From an uncultured Gammaproteobacteria bacterium (GTDB lineage Bacteria; Pseudomonadota; Gammaproteobacteria; UBA4575): 50,859 bases of DNA. The notes below the pieces were generated by a model, which saw only the letters and a list, made by a program, of their open reading frames with translations, searched no databases and was not told the DNA's origin. The first letter of the stretch is position 1. Every line of letters starts with the position of its first letter. Shown one piece after another: positions 1-8,720 of the stretch. Made by a program: the position numbers and the translations under genes. The DNA is taken from contig CALJEX010000002.1 in the NCBI GenBank assembly GCA_938074525.1, positions 1-50,859 on the forward strand, read 5' to 3'.

Positions 1-52
1 GGCAATACGATTTAATCAATTACACACTTGATAAAACAACACTCACCATGTA

Positions 53-82
53 GCATATGAGAATCATTATCATTCGTATTAT
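53..82 (+). promoter_or_regulatory. Fur-box-like operator with a -10 element
   Basis: Positions 58-72 read TGAGAATCATTATCA. This matches 13 of the 14 fixed positions of the 7-1-7 Fur consensus (TGATAAT-N-ATTATCA). A -10-like TATTAT lies at 77-82, so the site would sit in the promoter spacer, the usual place for iron-dependent repression by Fur. The gene at 101 starts 29 bp downstream. The motif is seen directly; regulation by Fur is inferred. Confidence 0.6.
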
Positions 83-100
83 TATCAAGGTAAGGCATCC

Positions 101-349
101 ATGGAAATCATCCTCAATAGAAGAGATATCGACTTTTCGGCTGACACCGTCGCCAAGCTGAGCAAAAACCTCTTATCTCAAATTGAGATAGTTGCTAGGG
201 CACTATGCGAAAAACCATCAACCCTCAAACCTGCTATTGAACAAGGCCGAGTTAAAATGGGTACGTACCAACCAAGCGATGGACAAAAGATGATTTACAT
301 TCACCTGAATAACCATGACTTCGTCATTCCCTATGTGACTACTTATTAG
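101..349 (+). CDS. Small hypothetical protein behind a Fur-like box
   Basis: An 82-residue protein that I do not recognise. It starts with ATG, with a weak AAGG ribosome binding site at 92-95. It has no signal peptide or membrane segment. The N-terminal half (EIILNRRDIDFSADTVAKLS) looks helical, and the C-terminal third (about 55-80, QKMIYIHLNNHDFVIPYV) is beta-like. It is not HemP or a bacterioferritin-associated ferredoxin: the expected motifs and cysteine pairs are missing. The upstream Fur-type site suggests a role under iron limitation, but the sequence itself shows no function. Nothing follows it for 350 bp, so it appears to be a single-gene transcript. Confidence 0.6.
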   Translation: MEIILNRRDIDFSADTVAKLSKNLLSQIEIVARALCEKPSTLKPAIEQGRVKMGTYQPSDGQKMIYIHLNNHDFVIPYVTTY

Positions 350-699
350 CCTCTCGTCCCTTTGAAAAAGTTATATTTACAAGTTTAGTTTGCAACGCAT
401 TTAACAAAGACTACGACTAACTTCCAACTTGATCCTCTGTCTATTCAGCTACAAAAGTGGGCAAAAGCAGCCTAATTCTTCAGATTTCATAAGGCTAATT
501 AATTATCGATATGGTCGCGACGCATTTGTTCGCTTACTGTGCCTTTTGGCAAAAACCCCATTCATAATCATAGATTTGACATAATCCTGATATTCCAAAC
601 TAAATCACAGCGTTAGCCGAGTTAGCTAGCAAATACTTGTAAGTAATTACATAAGTTGTCATACTTCTGTAATTACCAGTTACTGACCAGAGTATTCAT
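350..699. other. Intergenic region without a recognised gene
   Basis: No convincing coding sequence is visible on either strand. A consensus -35 hexamer TTGACA lies at 576-581 but has no good -10 at 16-18 bp. The right end holds two GTAATTAC palindromes (643-650 and 669-676), listed separately, and a possible -35 TTGTCA at 655-660. Confidence 0.5.
633..676 (+). promoter_or_regulatory. Paired GTAATTAC palindromes before the ribbon-helix-helix gene
   Basis: The 8-bp palindrome GTAATTAC occurs at 643-650 and again at 669-676, 26 bp apart. Each is preceded by a similar ATACTT block, so the unit is a degenerate direct repeat of palindromes. Ribbon-helix-helix repressors commonly bind such tandem short sites upstream of their own gene, and the gene at 700 encodes one. 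Operator function is inferred. Confidence 0.4.
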
Positions 700-885
700 T
701 TGGCTGACAAACACCCTACAGACCCCGCCCTGCTCCAGGTTAGGATTCCACGATCATTGCGCGATGAATTTATGCGCTCTGTAAAGATGGAAGACGATAA
801 CGCCTCGCGCCTTGTTCGACAGTGGATTCGAGAATATTTACGCGAAAGAGCACAAACCGATCTTTTTGAAGGCGAAGTAAGATGA
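700..885 (+). CDS. Ribbon-helix-helix (Arc/MetJ/CopG-type) DNA-binding protein
   Basis: A 61-residue protein starting with TTG; no in-frame ATG lies early enough to keep the domain. Residues about 11-52 fit a ribbon-helix-helix fold: a short beta strand (LLQVRIP), helix A (RSLRDEFMRSVKMED), then a turn and helix B (ASRLVRQWIREYLRE). Such proteins bind DNA as dimers through the paired strands. They act as autoregulated repressors, antitoxins or plasmid partition factors. No toxin gene is adjacent. The next gene is a c-di-GMP enzyme 55 bp downstream on the same strand, possibly on the same transcript. No clear ribosome binding site precedes the start. The family is fairly sure; the regulated target is unknown. 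Confidence 0.6.
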   Translation: MADKHPTDPALLQVRIPRSLRDEFMRSVKMEDDNASRLVRQWIREYLRERAQTDLFEGEVR

Positions 886-940
886 CCTTACTCGCTAACA
901 ATAAAAACAACTTTACTAGAGCAGGATAGATTCTCGTCTC

Positions 941-3448
941 ATGGCAGCGAAAGTTTCACTAATTAATATCGGCAAAGACCTTTGGTCTTACTTGTGTCGC
1001 CAGAAACCACCACCCGTGGCCTTATCTAACTACACTAGCGAGACCCAACTATCAGAAGTTTTGAAATCTGGGAATCTAGATGCAGACATTATTGTTTTGG
1101 GGCACCACTTGACAGACCCACTCAAGATCGCAAATTGGGTGAAGGCGGTAAATCCATTTACAAAAATATTTGTATCACGCCGACCCAGTGATTTCGAACT
1201 AATGCGCCAAGACTTCGAACTCAATCCTGCGTTAGGCGAAGGATTATTTTTATGCTCGACCGCAGATATAAAAAGTTTGCCTGCGGCATTAATCAGTTCA
1301 ACCGCTAGCTCTGCAAATGATACTAATATTAATGCGGCTATACCAAGCAACGATCAAATACCCGTTCTTAATAAGAAAGCATTACTCACTCAGCCTGATG
1401 AGATAGAAGTTGTTGATGACTTACTAAATAGTGCCAATGTTGGATTTATCTTATTAGATAAAAACCACACCATCACACATGCAAATCAAGTGTCTTGTGA
1501 AATGCTTAATATAGATGCTAAAGAATCCATCGGCACACCCATTGATTTAATTTTATCCGCCCAAGAACAAAGCACGGTTAAGCGCTTAATCACGGAGACT
1601 CAAGATAACGAAGACAAATCTACTGGGCTGATTACTGTAGACACTATCAACGGCACACTGCACTTACGCTGCACAGTGGCACTTAACGACAAAACAAATA
1701 GCGCATCTGGTTTTGCTTTGGTGATTCAAAATCAAAGCAACCTAATGCGCATTGAAGCAGAGCTCTTAGAAGAACAAACGCGTAACAAGCTTACGCTTGA
1801 GTTACTCAAGGAAGGCGTGATTATTACAGACAACAGTCTCGATGTAATTCACATGAACCCAGTCGCAGAAAGCTTAACTGGCTGGCCTACATTTGAAGCT
1901 GAAGGTCATAACATCAAAGAGATTATCCGCTTAATCGATTCTGATAAGCGTGAACGCTTCGAAATACCGGGCCAAACTGCAATCCAAGAAAACCGCACAA
2001 TCCAAATATCCCAAAACTTATTACTAGTGAATAACCATAATGATGAGCGCGCTATTGAAATTACTATCGCACCACATTTCCCGGTAGATAATCATGCACA
2101 GGGCGCAGTAATTATCATTAAAGATTTATCTGAAACCACGCGTTTAACCAATGAAATACAGCATCGCGCATCGCATGACTCGCTCACTGGATTATTAAAT
2201 CGCCAGGAATTTGAATACCAACTAGAAAAGTCTATCGCAAGTGCCGCAATGCATGATGTTCAACATGTGCTTTGCTACATAGATGTGAATCAATTCAAAA
2301 TTATTAATGCGCAAGCGGGACACACTGCAGGTGATTACATACTTAAAGAAGTTGCACATTTCTTACGCTCGAAAATTCGCAGCATTGATTACATCGGGCG
2401 CTTAGGTGGTGATGAATTTGCTGTACTGCTAGTAAACTACTCAATAGACAATGCCAAACGTATCGCACAAACACTGATTGAAGAATTTCAACGCCATCGC
2501 TTTACCTGGGAAGGTCAAACTTTCGAACTTGGCTTAAGTGTTGGCATAGTCCCCGTTACCAAAGAATCACCAGAGCCCGCACAAATGCTGACGCGCGCTG
2601 AACTGACTTGCTACTCCGCTAAAGAGCGCGGACGCAATCAGTTTCATGTTTACCAAATTGATGACGACGAGCTCACTCGTAAGCATGCAGAGATATTACG
2701 CGCAGCCGGCATTACTGGTGCATTAAAAGAAGATCGCTTTATGCTTTATTGCCAACCGATTGTTTCTTTATCGCTAGGTAACCGCGCGATACAGCACTAT
2801 GAATTATTACTAAGACTTAACGATGCTAATGGCAACATCATTATGCCTGGCAGCTTTATCCCTGCCGCAGAACGTTACGGCCTAATGCCTAACGTAGATC
2901 GCTGGGTGATTCATACCGCACTACATAGTTACCATGAAACATTTGGCGAGAAGTCTGGTGTGCATATTGCCATCAACTTATCCGGGAACTCACTTAATGA
3001 TGATAAGTTACTGCCGTTTATTAAAGATGAACTAGCGAGCTCCGAAGTTGATCCTCAATACGTATGTTTCGAGATCACCGAAACCACTGCAATTAATAAT
3101 TTAACTCAAGCGAGTCATTTAATTAAAGAGCTAAAGACTATTGGTTGTTGCTTTGCATTAGACGATTTTGGCAGCGGGTTATCTTCATTTACTTATCTCA
3201 AAAACCTGCCTGTTGATTATTTGAAAATTGACGGCAGCTTTGTCACCGACATGTCAAATGACACTATTGATTACGCCATGGTTGAAGCAATTAACCAAAT
3301 GGGGCATGTAATGGGAATTGGCACTATTGCCGAATGCGCAGAAAGCGAAGAAGTTGTTGAGCAATTGCGCAAACTCGGTGTTGATTTTGCACAAGGTTAC
3401 GCCATGGGATCTCCAATGCCTATGGATGGCTTAAAGTTACTCCACTAA
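941..3448 (+). CDS. PAS-PAS-GGDEF-EAL c-di-GMP turnover protein
   Basis: An 835-residue cytoplasmic sensor enzyme. Residues 1-120 resemble a degenerate receiver-like domain with no obvious phosphoacceptor aspartate cluster. PAS domains lie at about 155-265 and 282-395. The GGDEF domain starts near D413 (DSLTGLLNR) and has an intact GGDEF at 489-493 with an RxxD inhibitory site (RSID) five residues before it. The EAL domain runs from about 600 to 835. Its motif reads ELL at 621, and DDFGSG (741-746), the FEITETT glutamates, AECAE and QGY are kept. Both synthesis and breakdown of c-di-GMP are therefore plausible. No membrane segment is visible. The ribosome binding site is poor: AGGA lies about 15 bases from ATG. 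A second c-di-GMP gene follows after 10 bp, indicating one operon. Confidence 0.9.
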   Translation: MAAKVSLINIGKDLWSYLCRQKPPPVALSNYTSETQLSEVLKSGNLDADIIVLGHHLTDPLKIANWVKAVNPFTKIFVSRRPSDFELMRQDFELNPALGEGLFLCSTADIKSLPAALISSTASSANDTNINAAIPSNDQIPVLNKKALLTQPDEIEVVDDLLNSANVGFILLDKNHTITHANQVSCEMLNIDAKESIGTPIDLILSAQEQSTVKRLITETQDNEDKSTGLITVDTINGTLHLRCTVALNDKTNSASGFALVIQNQSNLMRIEAELLEEQTRNKLTLELLKEGVIITDNSLDVIHMNPVAESLTGWPTFEAEGHNIKEIIRLIDSDKRERFEIPGQTAIQENRTIQISQNLLLVNNHNDERAIEITIAPHFPVDNHAQGAVIIIKDLSETTRLTNEIQHRASHDSLTGLLNRQEFEYQLEKSIASAAMHDVQHVLCYIDVNQFKIINAQAGHTAGDYILKEVAHFLRSKIRSIDYIGRLGGDEFAVLLVNYSIDNAKRIAQTLIEEFQRHRFTWEGQTFELGLSVGIVPVTKESPEPAQMLTRAELTCYSAKERGRNQFHVYQIDDDELTRKHAEILRAAGITGALKEDRFMLYCQPIVSLSLGNRAIQHYELLLRLNDANGNIIMPGSFIPAAERYGLMPNVDRWVIHTALHSYHETFGEKSGVHIAINLSGNSLNDDKLLPFIKDELASSEVDPQYVCFEITETTAINNLTQASHLIKELKTIGCCFALDDFGSGLSSFTYLKNLPVDYLKIDGSFVTDMSNDTIDYAMVEAINQMGHVMGIGTIAECAESEEVVEQLRKLGVDFAQGYAMGSPMPMDGLKLLH

Positions 3449-3458
3449 GGAAACTCTT

Positions 3459-4574
3459 ATGGCCGCGCAACCAAAACAGAAAAAACTGCAACTGAATGAA
3501 GTCGAGACGCTCAAGCAAAGACTTGAGTCGGTCTACGATGATGCGCGCAACAATGAAAAGATACTCAAAAAATTCCAATACTTGGAGTTAAAACTACTTA
3601 GCTGTAGCTCACTATCTGAATTGATTCAAATTATTACTCATCATAGTCGTTCAACTTTTGGCTGGGATACATTAACTATCATCCTACATGATGAAGACAG
3701 AAAGATTTATAAACTGTTAAAAGAATCCGGCAAAGATCCGGACAAGCAGGAAGCATTGCAGTTATTACCAGATATCACCCATGTAAAACATATCTACGGA
3801 ATGACGCGCAAACCGACACTGGGTAAATTCGATCTGGAAAAGCACCGTCCGTTATTTTTAGCGAATCAAAAATACCCACGTAGTGTTGCCTTACTTCCAC
3901 TACAGAGAAACAATTGTTTATTAGGCAGCCTCAATCTAGGCAGCTATAAACTCGAACGTTTCCAGAAAGGCAGTGCGACAGACTTCTTGCAGCATTTGGC
4001 AGCTGTCCTAGCAACTTGCTTACACACTGCGATAGCTCATGAGAGACTTAAACAGGCCGGTTTAACTGATGCGCTTACCGGGATTAATAATCGGCGCTTC
4101 TTCGATCAACGCCTAGAAGAAGAGATCTCACGCAACAAGCGTTTAGAAACCAGCTTAAGCTGTTTATTCATTGACATTGATCACTTCAAAATCATCAACG
4201 ATAGTTTTGGCCATGATGTTGGTGACACGGTATTAAAGAAAGTTGCAGAATTAGTACGCGCACAAATTCGCTCAATTGATGTTGTCGCTAGATATGGCGG
4301 TGAAGAGTTTGCCATTCTGTTAGGACAAAGTGGAGAGACTAAAGCAATAGAGATAGCAGAACGCATTCGCGCGATTATTGCCGAAACGAAATTCAAGAAC
4401 GCAGGCAATAATATCAATATCACCGTCTCTGTTGGCGTTTCAACGATTAACTTCCAGCAACGACACAACGAAGTGCCCAAGCTAATTGGCCGGCACTTAC
4501 TTCAGCGTGCCGACAAAGCACTTTATCAGGCTAAGCAAAATGGCCGCGATCAAGTCATATATCTAGAAAATTAA
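3459..4574 (+). CDS. GAF-type sensor diguanylate cyclase
   Basis: A 371-residue protein with an N-terminal coiled coil (about 8-45), a GAF/DUF484-like sensory domain (about 45-190), and a C-terminal GGDEF domain. The last begins at LTDALTGINNRRFF (near 205) and carries GGEEF at 280-284. An RxxD allosteric site (RSID) precedes it, as in the upstream protein. It should make c-di-GMP from two GTP molecules. AAGGAA precedes the ATG, 10 bp after the stop of the GGDEF-EAL gene, so the two are probably translated from one message and may act as a maker and breaker pair. There are no membrane segments. The ligand of the GAF-like domain cannot be read from the sequence. Confidence 0.88.
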   Translation: MAAQPKQKKLQLNEVETLKQRLESVYDDARNNEKILKKFQYLELKLLSCSSLSELIQIITHHSRSTFGWDTLTIILHDEDRKIYKLLKESGKDPDKQEALQLLPDITHVKHIYGMTRKPTLGKFDLEKHRPLFLANQKYPRSVALLPLQRNNCLLGSLNLGSYKLERFQKGSATDFLQHLAAVLATCLHTAIAHERLKQAGLTDALTGINNRRFFDQRLEEEISRNKRLETSLSCLFIDIDHFKIINDSFGHDVGDTVLKKVAELVRAQIRSIDVVARYGGEEFAILLGQSGETKAIEIAERIRAIIAETKFKNAGNNINITVSVGVSTINFQQRHNEVPKLIGRHLLQRADKALYQAKQNGRDQVIYLEN

Positions 4575-4581
4575 TACCCAC

Positions 4582-4603
4582 TTGCTGCATTACCTAGCAG
4601 CAA
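4582..4603 (+). terminator. Weak hairpin after the c-di-GMP operon
   Basis: TTGCTGC at 4582-4588 pairs with GCAGCAA at 4597-4603 (7 bp, 8-base loop). No T-run follows directly, so it is at best a weak or factor-assisted terminator or an RNA end-protecting hairpin. Confidence 0.3.
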
Positions 4604-4672
4604 TCTGCCTGATTAGACTTTATTTATAGGCTATGCTCAAATGCGTAACCTCACCAGCCAAGAGGACTACTC

Positions 4673-5128
4673 ATGCGAACTCTTCCCTTAAGCATTATTG
4701 TTCTACTAGTTCTTATATTAACCGCTTGCTTGCCAAGTGGTGACAAACAACCCGAACCATTTACTAAACAGCAAATGACTGAAGTCCTCGATGATGCACT
4801 AGCTAACCCCAAAGGTTTTCAAACTTCGCTCAAGGAAACCTGCTCAAAGTTCAGCCCTCTGTTATTAGAAGTTGCCGAAACCATCAATATGGGTTCACGC
4901 ATTTGGAATGCAGGAGGTCTACCAATTACCATAAGACTTTATGAAGGCGTCGCATACCGTGTGCTATATGAAGCTGGTGATGAGTGCCCTAATCTGTCAC
5001 ACGCTTTTCAAGCAGGCTTAATGCGTGCCGAAGAAAGAGAAACGGCTAATGGCAAAGGTCGCGTACTACGCCAAACTTTAGATTTAATCATGGGTGGGCT
5101 TCCTGCCAAACCACCTGGTGCACAATAG
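4673..5128 (+). CDS. Predicted small lipoprotein of unknown function
   Basis: A 151-residue protein with a lipoprotein signal peptide: MRTLP, a hydrophobic stretch, then the lipobox LTAC with the lipidated cysteine at residue 19. The mature part is about 130 residues, hydrophilic, with conserved-looking cysteines (ETCSKF, GDECPN) and a GGLP-containing C terminus. I recognise no domain. It starts with ATG after an AGAGGA-type ribosome binding site. The cmoA gene begins 17 bp after its stop, so the two may share a transcript, but nothing links it to tRNA modification. Confidence 0.7.
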   Translation: MRTLPLSIIVLLVLILTACLPSGDKQPEPFTKQQMTEVLDDALANPKGFQTSLKETCSKFSPLLLEVAETINMGSRIWNAGGLPITIRLYEGVAYRVLYEAGDECPNLSHAFQAGLMRAEERETANGKGRVLRQTLDLIMGGLPAKPPGAQ

Positions 5129-5145
5129 ATTGTATATAGCACTAC

Positions 5146-5871
5146 ATGAGTAAAGACGAAATATACAAACGGCCATTACAAAACATAGAAGACTTTAGTT
5201 TTGACAAGGCTGTCAGTGACGCATTCGACGACATGGTGGATCGCTCGGTGCCTGGTTACAGAACCTTAATAGCCAACATTGGTCCCATTGCATCACATTT
5301 TTTGCGCCCGAATACGCATTGCTACGACTTGGGTTGCTCTCATGGCGCAGCTTCGTTATCAATATTTAATTGCCTTCCACATGATTCGATTACTATACAT
5401 GCAGTAGATAATTCATCAGCCATGATCGAACAATGCAATCAATTAGTCCTGCAGGCTGGTGCTAATGCTTGTATAAAAACCCAATTAGCAGACATTAACA
5501 ACTTAGATATTCAAAACGCATCAGTTGTCGTACTTAATCTAACACTACAATTCTTACCTCTTGAACAGCGACACACATTACTTAAGAATATCGTTAAAGG
5601 CATGAACCCTGGTGGAGCATGCATACTCACTGAAAAGATAATCTTAGAAGACAACTCTACTGAACAGCTATTCCAAGCGCTGCACACTAATTTCAAATCG
5701 GCCAATCAATACAGCCAACTTGAAATTAGCCAGAAAAGAAAAGCCATCGAGAATGTCCTTATTCGCGAATCGCTAGAAGATCATCGAAAAAGATTGATTG
5801 ATGTCGGCTTTAGTGATGTCACCGTTTGGTTTCAATGCCTTAATTTCGTATCTTTAATTGCGGTTAAGTAA
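5146..5871 (+). CDS. cmoA: Carboxy-S-adenosyl-L-methionine synthase CmoA
   Basis: A 241-residue class I methyltransferase-fold enzyme (E. coli CmoA is 247). It converts SAM and prephenate to carboxy-SAM (Cx-SAM), the donor used by CmoB to make 5-carboxymethoxyuridine at tRNA position 34. The N-terminal block DEIYKRPLQNIEDFSFDKAV is the family signature, and the SAM-binding motif CYDLGCSHGAA starts at C59. Later blocks (VVVLNLTLQFLP, LTEKI) also match. Its partner cmoB starts 8 bp downstream. There is no clear Shine-Dalgarno sequence. The assignment is secure. Confidence 0.95.
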   Translation: MSKDEIYKRPLQNIEDFSFDKAVSDAFDDMVDRSVPGYRTLIANIGPIASHFLRPNTHCYDLGCSHGAASLSIFNCLPHDSITIHAVDNSSAMIEQCNQLVLQAGANACIKTQLADINNLDIQNASVVVLNLTLQFLPLEQRHTLLKNIVKGMNPGGACILTEKIILEDNSTEQLFQALHTNFKSANQYSQLEISQKRKAIENVLIRESLEDHRKRLIDVGFSDVTVWFQCLNFVSLIAVK

Positions 5872-5879
5872 CTCATCAG

Positions 5880-6866
5880 ATGAACCTCGAACGTTATACT
5901 CATCTATTTGAGTTAAATAACCTTTCCAATGATTCAAACTGGAAGCCTTTACTTGAAGAAAAATTACAAGCAGCTTTCCTCAAGCCATCGCATGGACATT
6001 TCCCTAAATGGCAGTCCGCAGTCAATCAGCTATCCATCGCTAACAGCACTCATTGCAAATTTGACACACCGATCATAGAAATAGGAACCCGTAGCGATCT
6101 TACTGACCAACAACATGAAACCATACTAGAATCATTACATGCACTACATCCATGGCGCAAAGGTCCGTTTAATTTTTTTGGTGCGCATATAGATACTGAA
6201 TGGCGTTGCGACAAAAAATGGCAACGCATACAAAATTATTTACCCTCACTCAAAGATAAAACAATTCTAGATGTGGGCTGTGGAAATGGTTATTACATGT
6301 TACGCATGCTCGGCGACGGGGCTAAGAATGTCATTGGTGTTGACCCAACATTAGTCTTTTTGGCTCAATATTATGGGCTCGTTCAATGCCTTGATCAAAA
6401 TATTAATGCTCACTTACTACCTATCGCATTTGAAGAGTTACCAGCACAAATAAATCAATTCGATTATGTGTTTTCCATGGGTGTTTTATATCATCGCCGT
6501 GATCCACTCGAACATCTCAAACGCTTACTTACACATACACTAGTTGGCGGCAGTGTATTGATTGAAACATTAGTGATTGACGTTGAACAAAGCACACAAC
6601 TAATTCCGCAAGACAGGTATGCAGGAATGCGTAATGTCTGGAGCGTTCCCAGCCCATCCCTAGTAAAATCTTGGTTACACGAAAGTGGTTATGACAATAT
6701 TCAATTGCACGATATTCAAACAACACAGATTGAAGAACAACGTGCAACACAGTGGATGCAAAATTATTCTTTAGTTAATTTTCTTGCCCCCGACGACCAC
6801 AATAAAACAATCGAAGGCCATCCCGCTCCTACACGTGCCATCTTTTCTGCGCGTCGCCCTAAATAA
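5880..6866 (+). CDS. cmoB: tRNA U34 carboxymethyltransferase CmoB
   Basis: A 328-residue enzyme (E. coli CmoB is 323). It transfers the carboxymethyl group of Cx-SAM to 5-hydroxyuridine at tRNA position 34, broadening wobble decoding. The N-terminal part carries the family block HPWRKGPFNFFGAHIDTEWR. The nucleotide-binding motif ILDVGCGNGYYMLRMLG lies at about 127-143, and VFSMGVLYHRRDPLEHL and RYAGMRNVW follow. It is translationally close to cmoA (8-bp gap). The start has no obvious ribosome binding site, so it may depend on reinitiation after cmoA. The pair is standard. Confidence 0.95.
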   Translation: MNLERYTHLFELNNLSNDSNWKPLLEEKLQAAFLKPSHGHFPKWQSAVNQLSIANSTHCKFDTPIIEIGTRSDLTDQQHETILESLHALHPWRKGPFNFFGAHIDTEWRCDKKWQRIQNYLPSLKDKTILDVGCGNGYYMLRMLGDGAKNVIGVDPTLVFLAQYYGLVQCLDQNINAHLLPIAFEELPAQINQFDYVFSMGVLYHRRDPLEHLKRLLTHTLVGGSVLIETLVIDVEQSTQLIPQDRYAGMRNVWSVPSPSLVKSWLHESGYDNIQLHDIQTTQIEEQRATQWMQNYSLVNFLAPDDHNKTIEGHPAPTRAIFSARRPK

Positions 6867-6885
6867 TTCAACCCAACAATATAAA

Positions 6886-6902
6886 TGCACTATAACTGTG
6901 CA
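6886..6902 (+). promoter_or_regulatory. NtrC-type binding site upstream of glnK-amtB
   Basis: The sequence TGCAC-N7-GTGCA at 6886-6902 matches the core of the NtrC (GlnG) enhancer consensus. It lies about 93 bp before the glnK start, a usual place for activation of sigma-54 promoters. A -24-like TGGCAT occurs at 6948-6953, but a -12 GC at the right distance is missing, so the promoter itself is not established. The gene pair downstream is a classic NtrC target. Confidence 0.55.
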
Positions 6903-6907
6903 ATTAG

Positions 6908-7333
<426 letters not shown>

Positions 7334-7348
7334 GGAGAGAGAGGGAGC

Positions 7349-8638
7349 ATGAATAATAAAAATATACTACTCAGCATACTGCTACTAATGCTACTACCTG
7401 CATTTGCTAGTGCAGATGATTTAAATGGTGCCGATACATCCTGGATTTTAACTTCAACAGCATTAGTGCTGTTCATGACCATTCCAGGGCTTTCGTTATT
7501 TTATGCAGGACTTGTACGCAGTAAAAACGTGCTATCTGTCCTTATGCAATGCTTTACTATTACCTGCCTCGCATCAGTTGTGTGGCTAATATTTGGTTAC
7601 AGCATGAGCTTTGGTACACATGGTTCTCTAAATCAGTGGATCGGCGGATTCGACAATCTCTTCTTGTCCGAGGTAACACGTGACAGTATGTCAGGAAGTA
7701 TTCCTGAGTCTGTCTTCGTCATGTTCCAAATGACTTTCGCGATTATCACGCCGGCGCTTGTCATCGGTGGTTTTGCCGAGAGAATGAAATTCTCAGCCAT
7801 GCTTTGGTTTACCGTGTTATGGATGACCATTGTCTACTTCCCAGTATGTCATTGGGTATGGGGCGGCGGTTGGCTAGGCGACAAAGGCACTTTAGATTTC
7901 GCAGGCGGATTAGTTGTTCACATCACTGCCGGCGTTGGTGCTTTAGTCGCTGCCATTGTCTTAGGCAAACGCAACGGCTTCCCTAAGACGCCTCTACCTC
8001 CACACAATATGACAATGACCGTCACCGGTGCAGGCATGTTATGGGTAGGCTGGTTTGGCTTCAACGGCGGTAGCGCATTGGCTGCCAATGGCGATGCCGG
8101 CATGGCTATTCTTGTGACACATATTAGCGCGGCTATTGCTTCTCTTACTTGGATGACTATCGAGTGGATTAAATATGGCAAGCCAAGTGTGTTAGGGATT
8201 GTAACAGGCATGGTTGCAGGACTTGGCAGTATCACGCCAGCATCAGGATTTGTAGGCCCAATGGGTGCTATTGTGATCGGCTTGACTGCAGGAGTTGTGT
8301 GTTTTAGCGTCACTAACTTCATGAAGCGCACGCTACATATTGACGATTCACTTGATGTATTCCCAGTCCACGGTATCGGCGGCATTATCGGAACATTACT
8401 TGCCGGAATATTTGTTGCGTCACAATTCGGCGGCGCTGGTTTAGCTGACGGCGTTAGTATTGCTGATCAATTTGGTGTTCAGTTAACAGCCGTGGCGGCA
8501 GTTATCGTGTGGACCGCCATTGCTAGCTACATTGTTCTAAAAGTAACCGATCTTATCTGCGGATTACGCGTGACTGATGAGCAAGAGCGCAACGGCCTCG
8601 ACATCACTCAGCATGAAGAAAAAGGTTACAACCTTTAA
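7349..8638 (+). CDS. amtB: Ammonium transporter AmtB
   Basis: A 429-residue inner-membrane channel of the Amt/Mep/Rh family, typical in length. It starts after a purine-rich AGGAG ribosome binding site. A cleavable signal peptide (LLPAFASA) is followed by about 11 membrane segments. Family signatures include FYAGLVRSKNVLSV near the first transmembrane helix, and the twin pore histidines in FPVCHWVWGGGWLG and DVFPVHGIGGIIGTL. The C-terminal tail (CGLRVTDEQERNGLDITQH) is the region that contacts the P-II protein, here supplied by glnK just upstream. A strong terminator follows. Confidence 0.97.
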   Translation: MNNKNILLSILLLMLLPAFASADDLNGADTSWILTSTALVLFMTIPGLSLFYAGLVRSKNVLSVLMQCFTITCLASVVWLIFGYSMSFGTHGSLNQWIGGFDNLFLSEVTRDSMSGSIPESVFVMFQMTFAIITPALVIGGFAERMKFSAMLWFTVLWMTIVYFPVCHWVWGGGWLGDKGTLDFAGGLVVHITAGVGALVAAIVLGKRNGFPKTPLPPHNMTMTVTGAGMLWVGWFGFNGGSALAANGDAGMAILVTHISAAIASLTWMTIEWIKYGKPSVLGIVTGMVAGLGSITPASGFVGPMGAIVIGLTAGVVCFSVTNFMKRTLHIDDSLDVFPVHGIGGIIGTLLAGIFVASQFGGAGLADGVSIADQFGVQLTAVAAVIVWTAIASYIVLKVTDLICGLRVTDEQERNGLDITQHEEKGYNL

Positions 8639-8655
8639 ATTTCTGCAAATAGTTT

Positions 8656-8685
8656 AAAAAGGCGGCTTTATAGCCGCCTTTTTTT
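8656..8685 (+). terminator. Rho-independent terminator after amtB
   Basis: The stem GGCGGCT (8661-8667) pairs with AGCCGCC (8672-8678) around a 4-base loop and is followed by seven T. Five A precede it. It ends the glnK-amtB transcript. Confidence 0.93.
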
Positions 8686-8707
8686 CCATACGGATGTTAG
8701 ATCCCTC

Positions 8708-8720
8708 TATAATTAGCCGG
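8708..8720 (+). promoter_or_regulatory. Consensus -10 element directly before the pcnB start
   Basis: TATAAT at 8708-8713 is a perfect -10 hexamer, with a weak -35 (TTTCCA, 8683-8688, 19-bp spacer). Transcription from it would begin at about 8720, which is the GTG start codon itself. The mRNA would then be leaderless or nearly so. Only the hexamer is seen; the start point is inferred. Confidence 0.4.

Noticed and set aside
1030-1350. 106-codon antisense frame in the GGDEF-EAL gene
   Set aside because: It lies entirely within a clear coding gene and has no ribosome binding site or recognisable motif.
7918-8385. 155-codon open frame on the minus strand inside amtB
   Set aside because: It is antisense to a fully conserved transporter and has an unnatural composition (Pro/Thr/Ala/Ile-rich, no domain). 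It is a shadow of the amtB codons.
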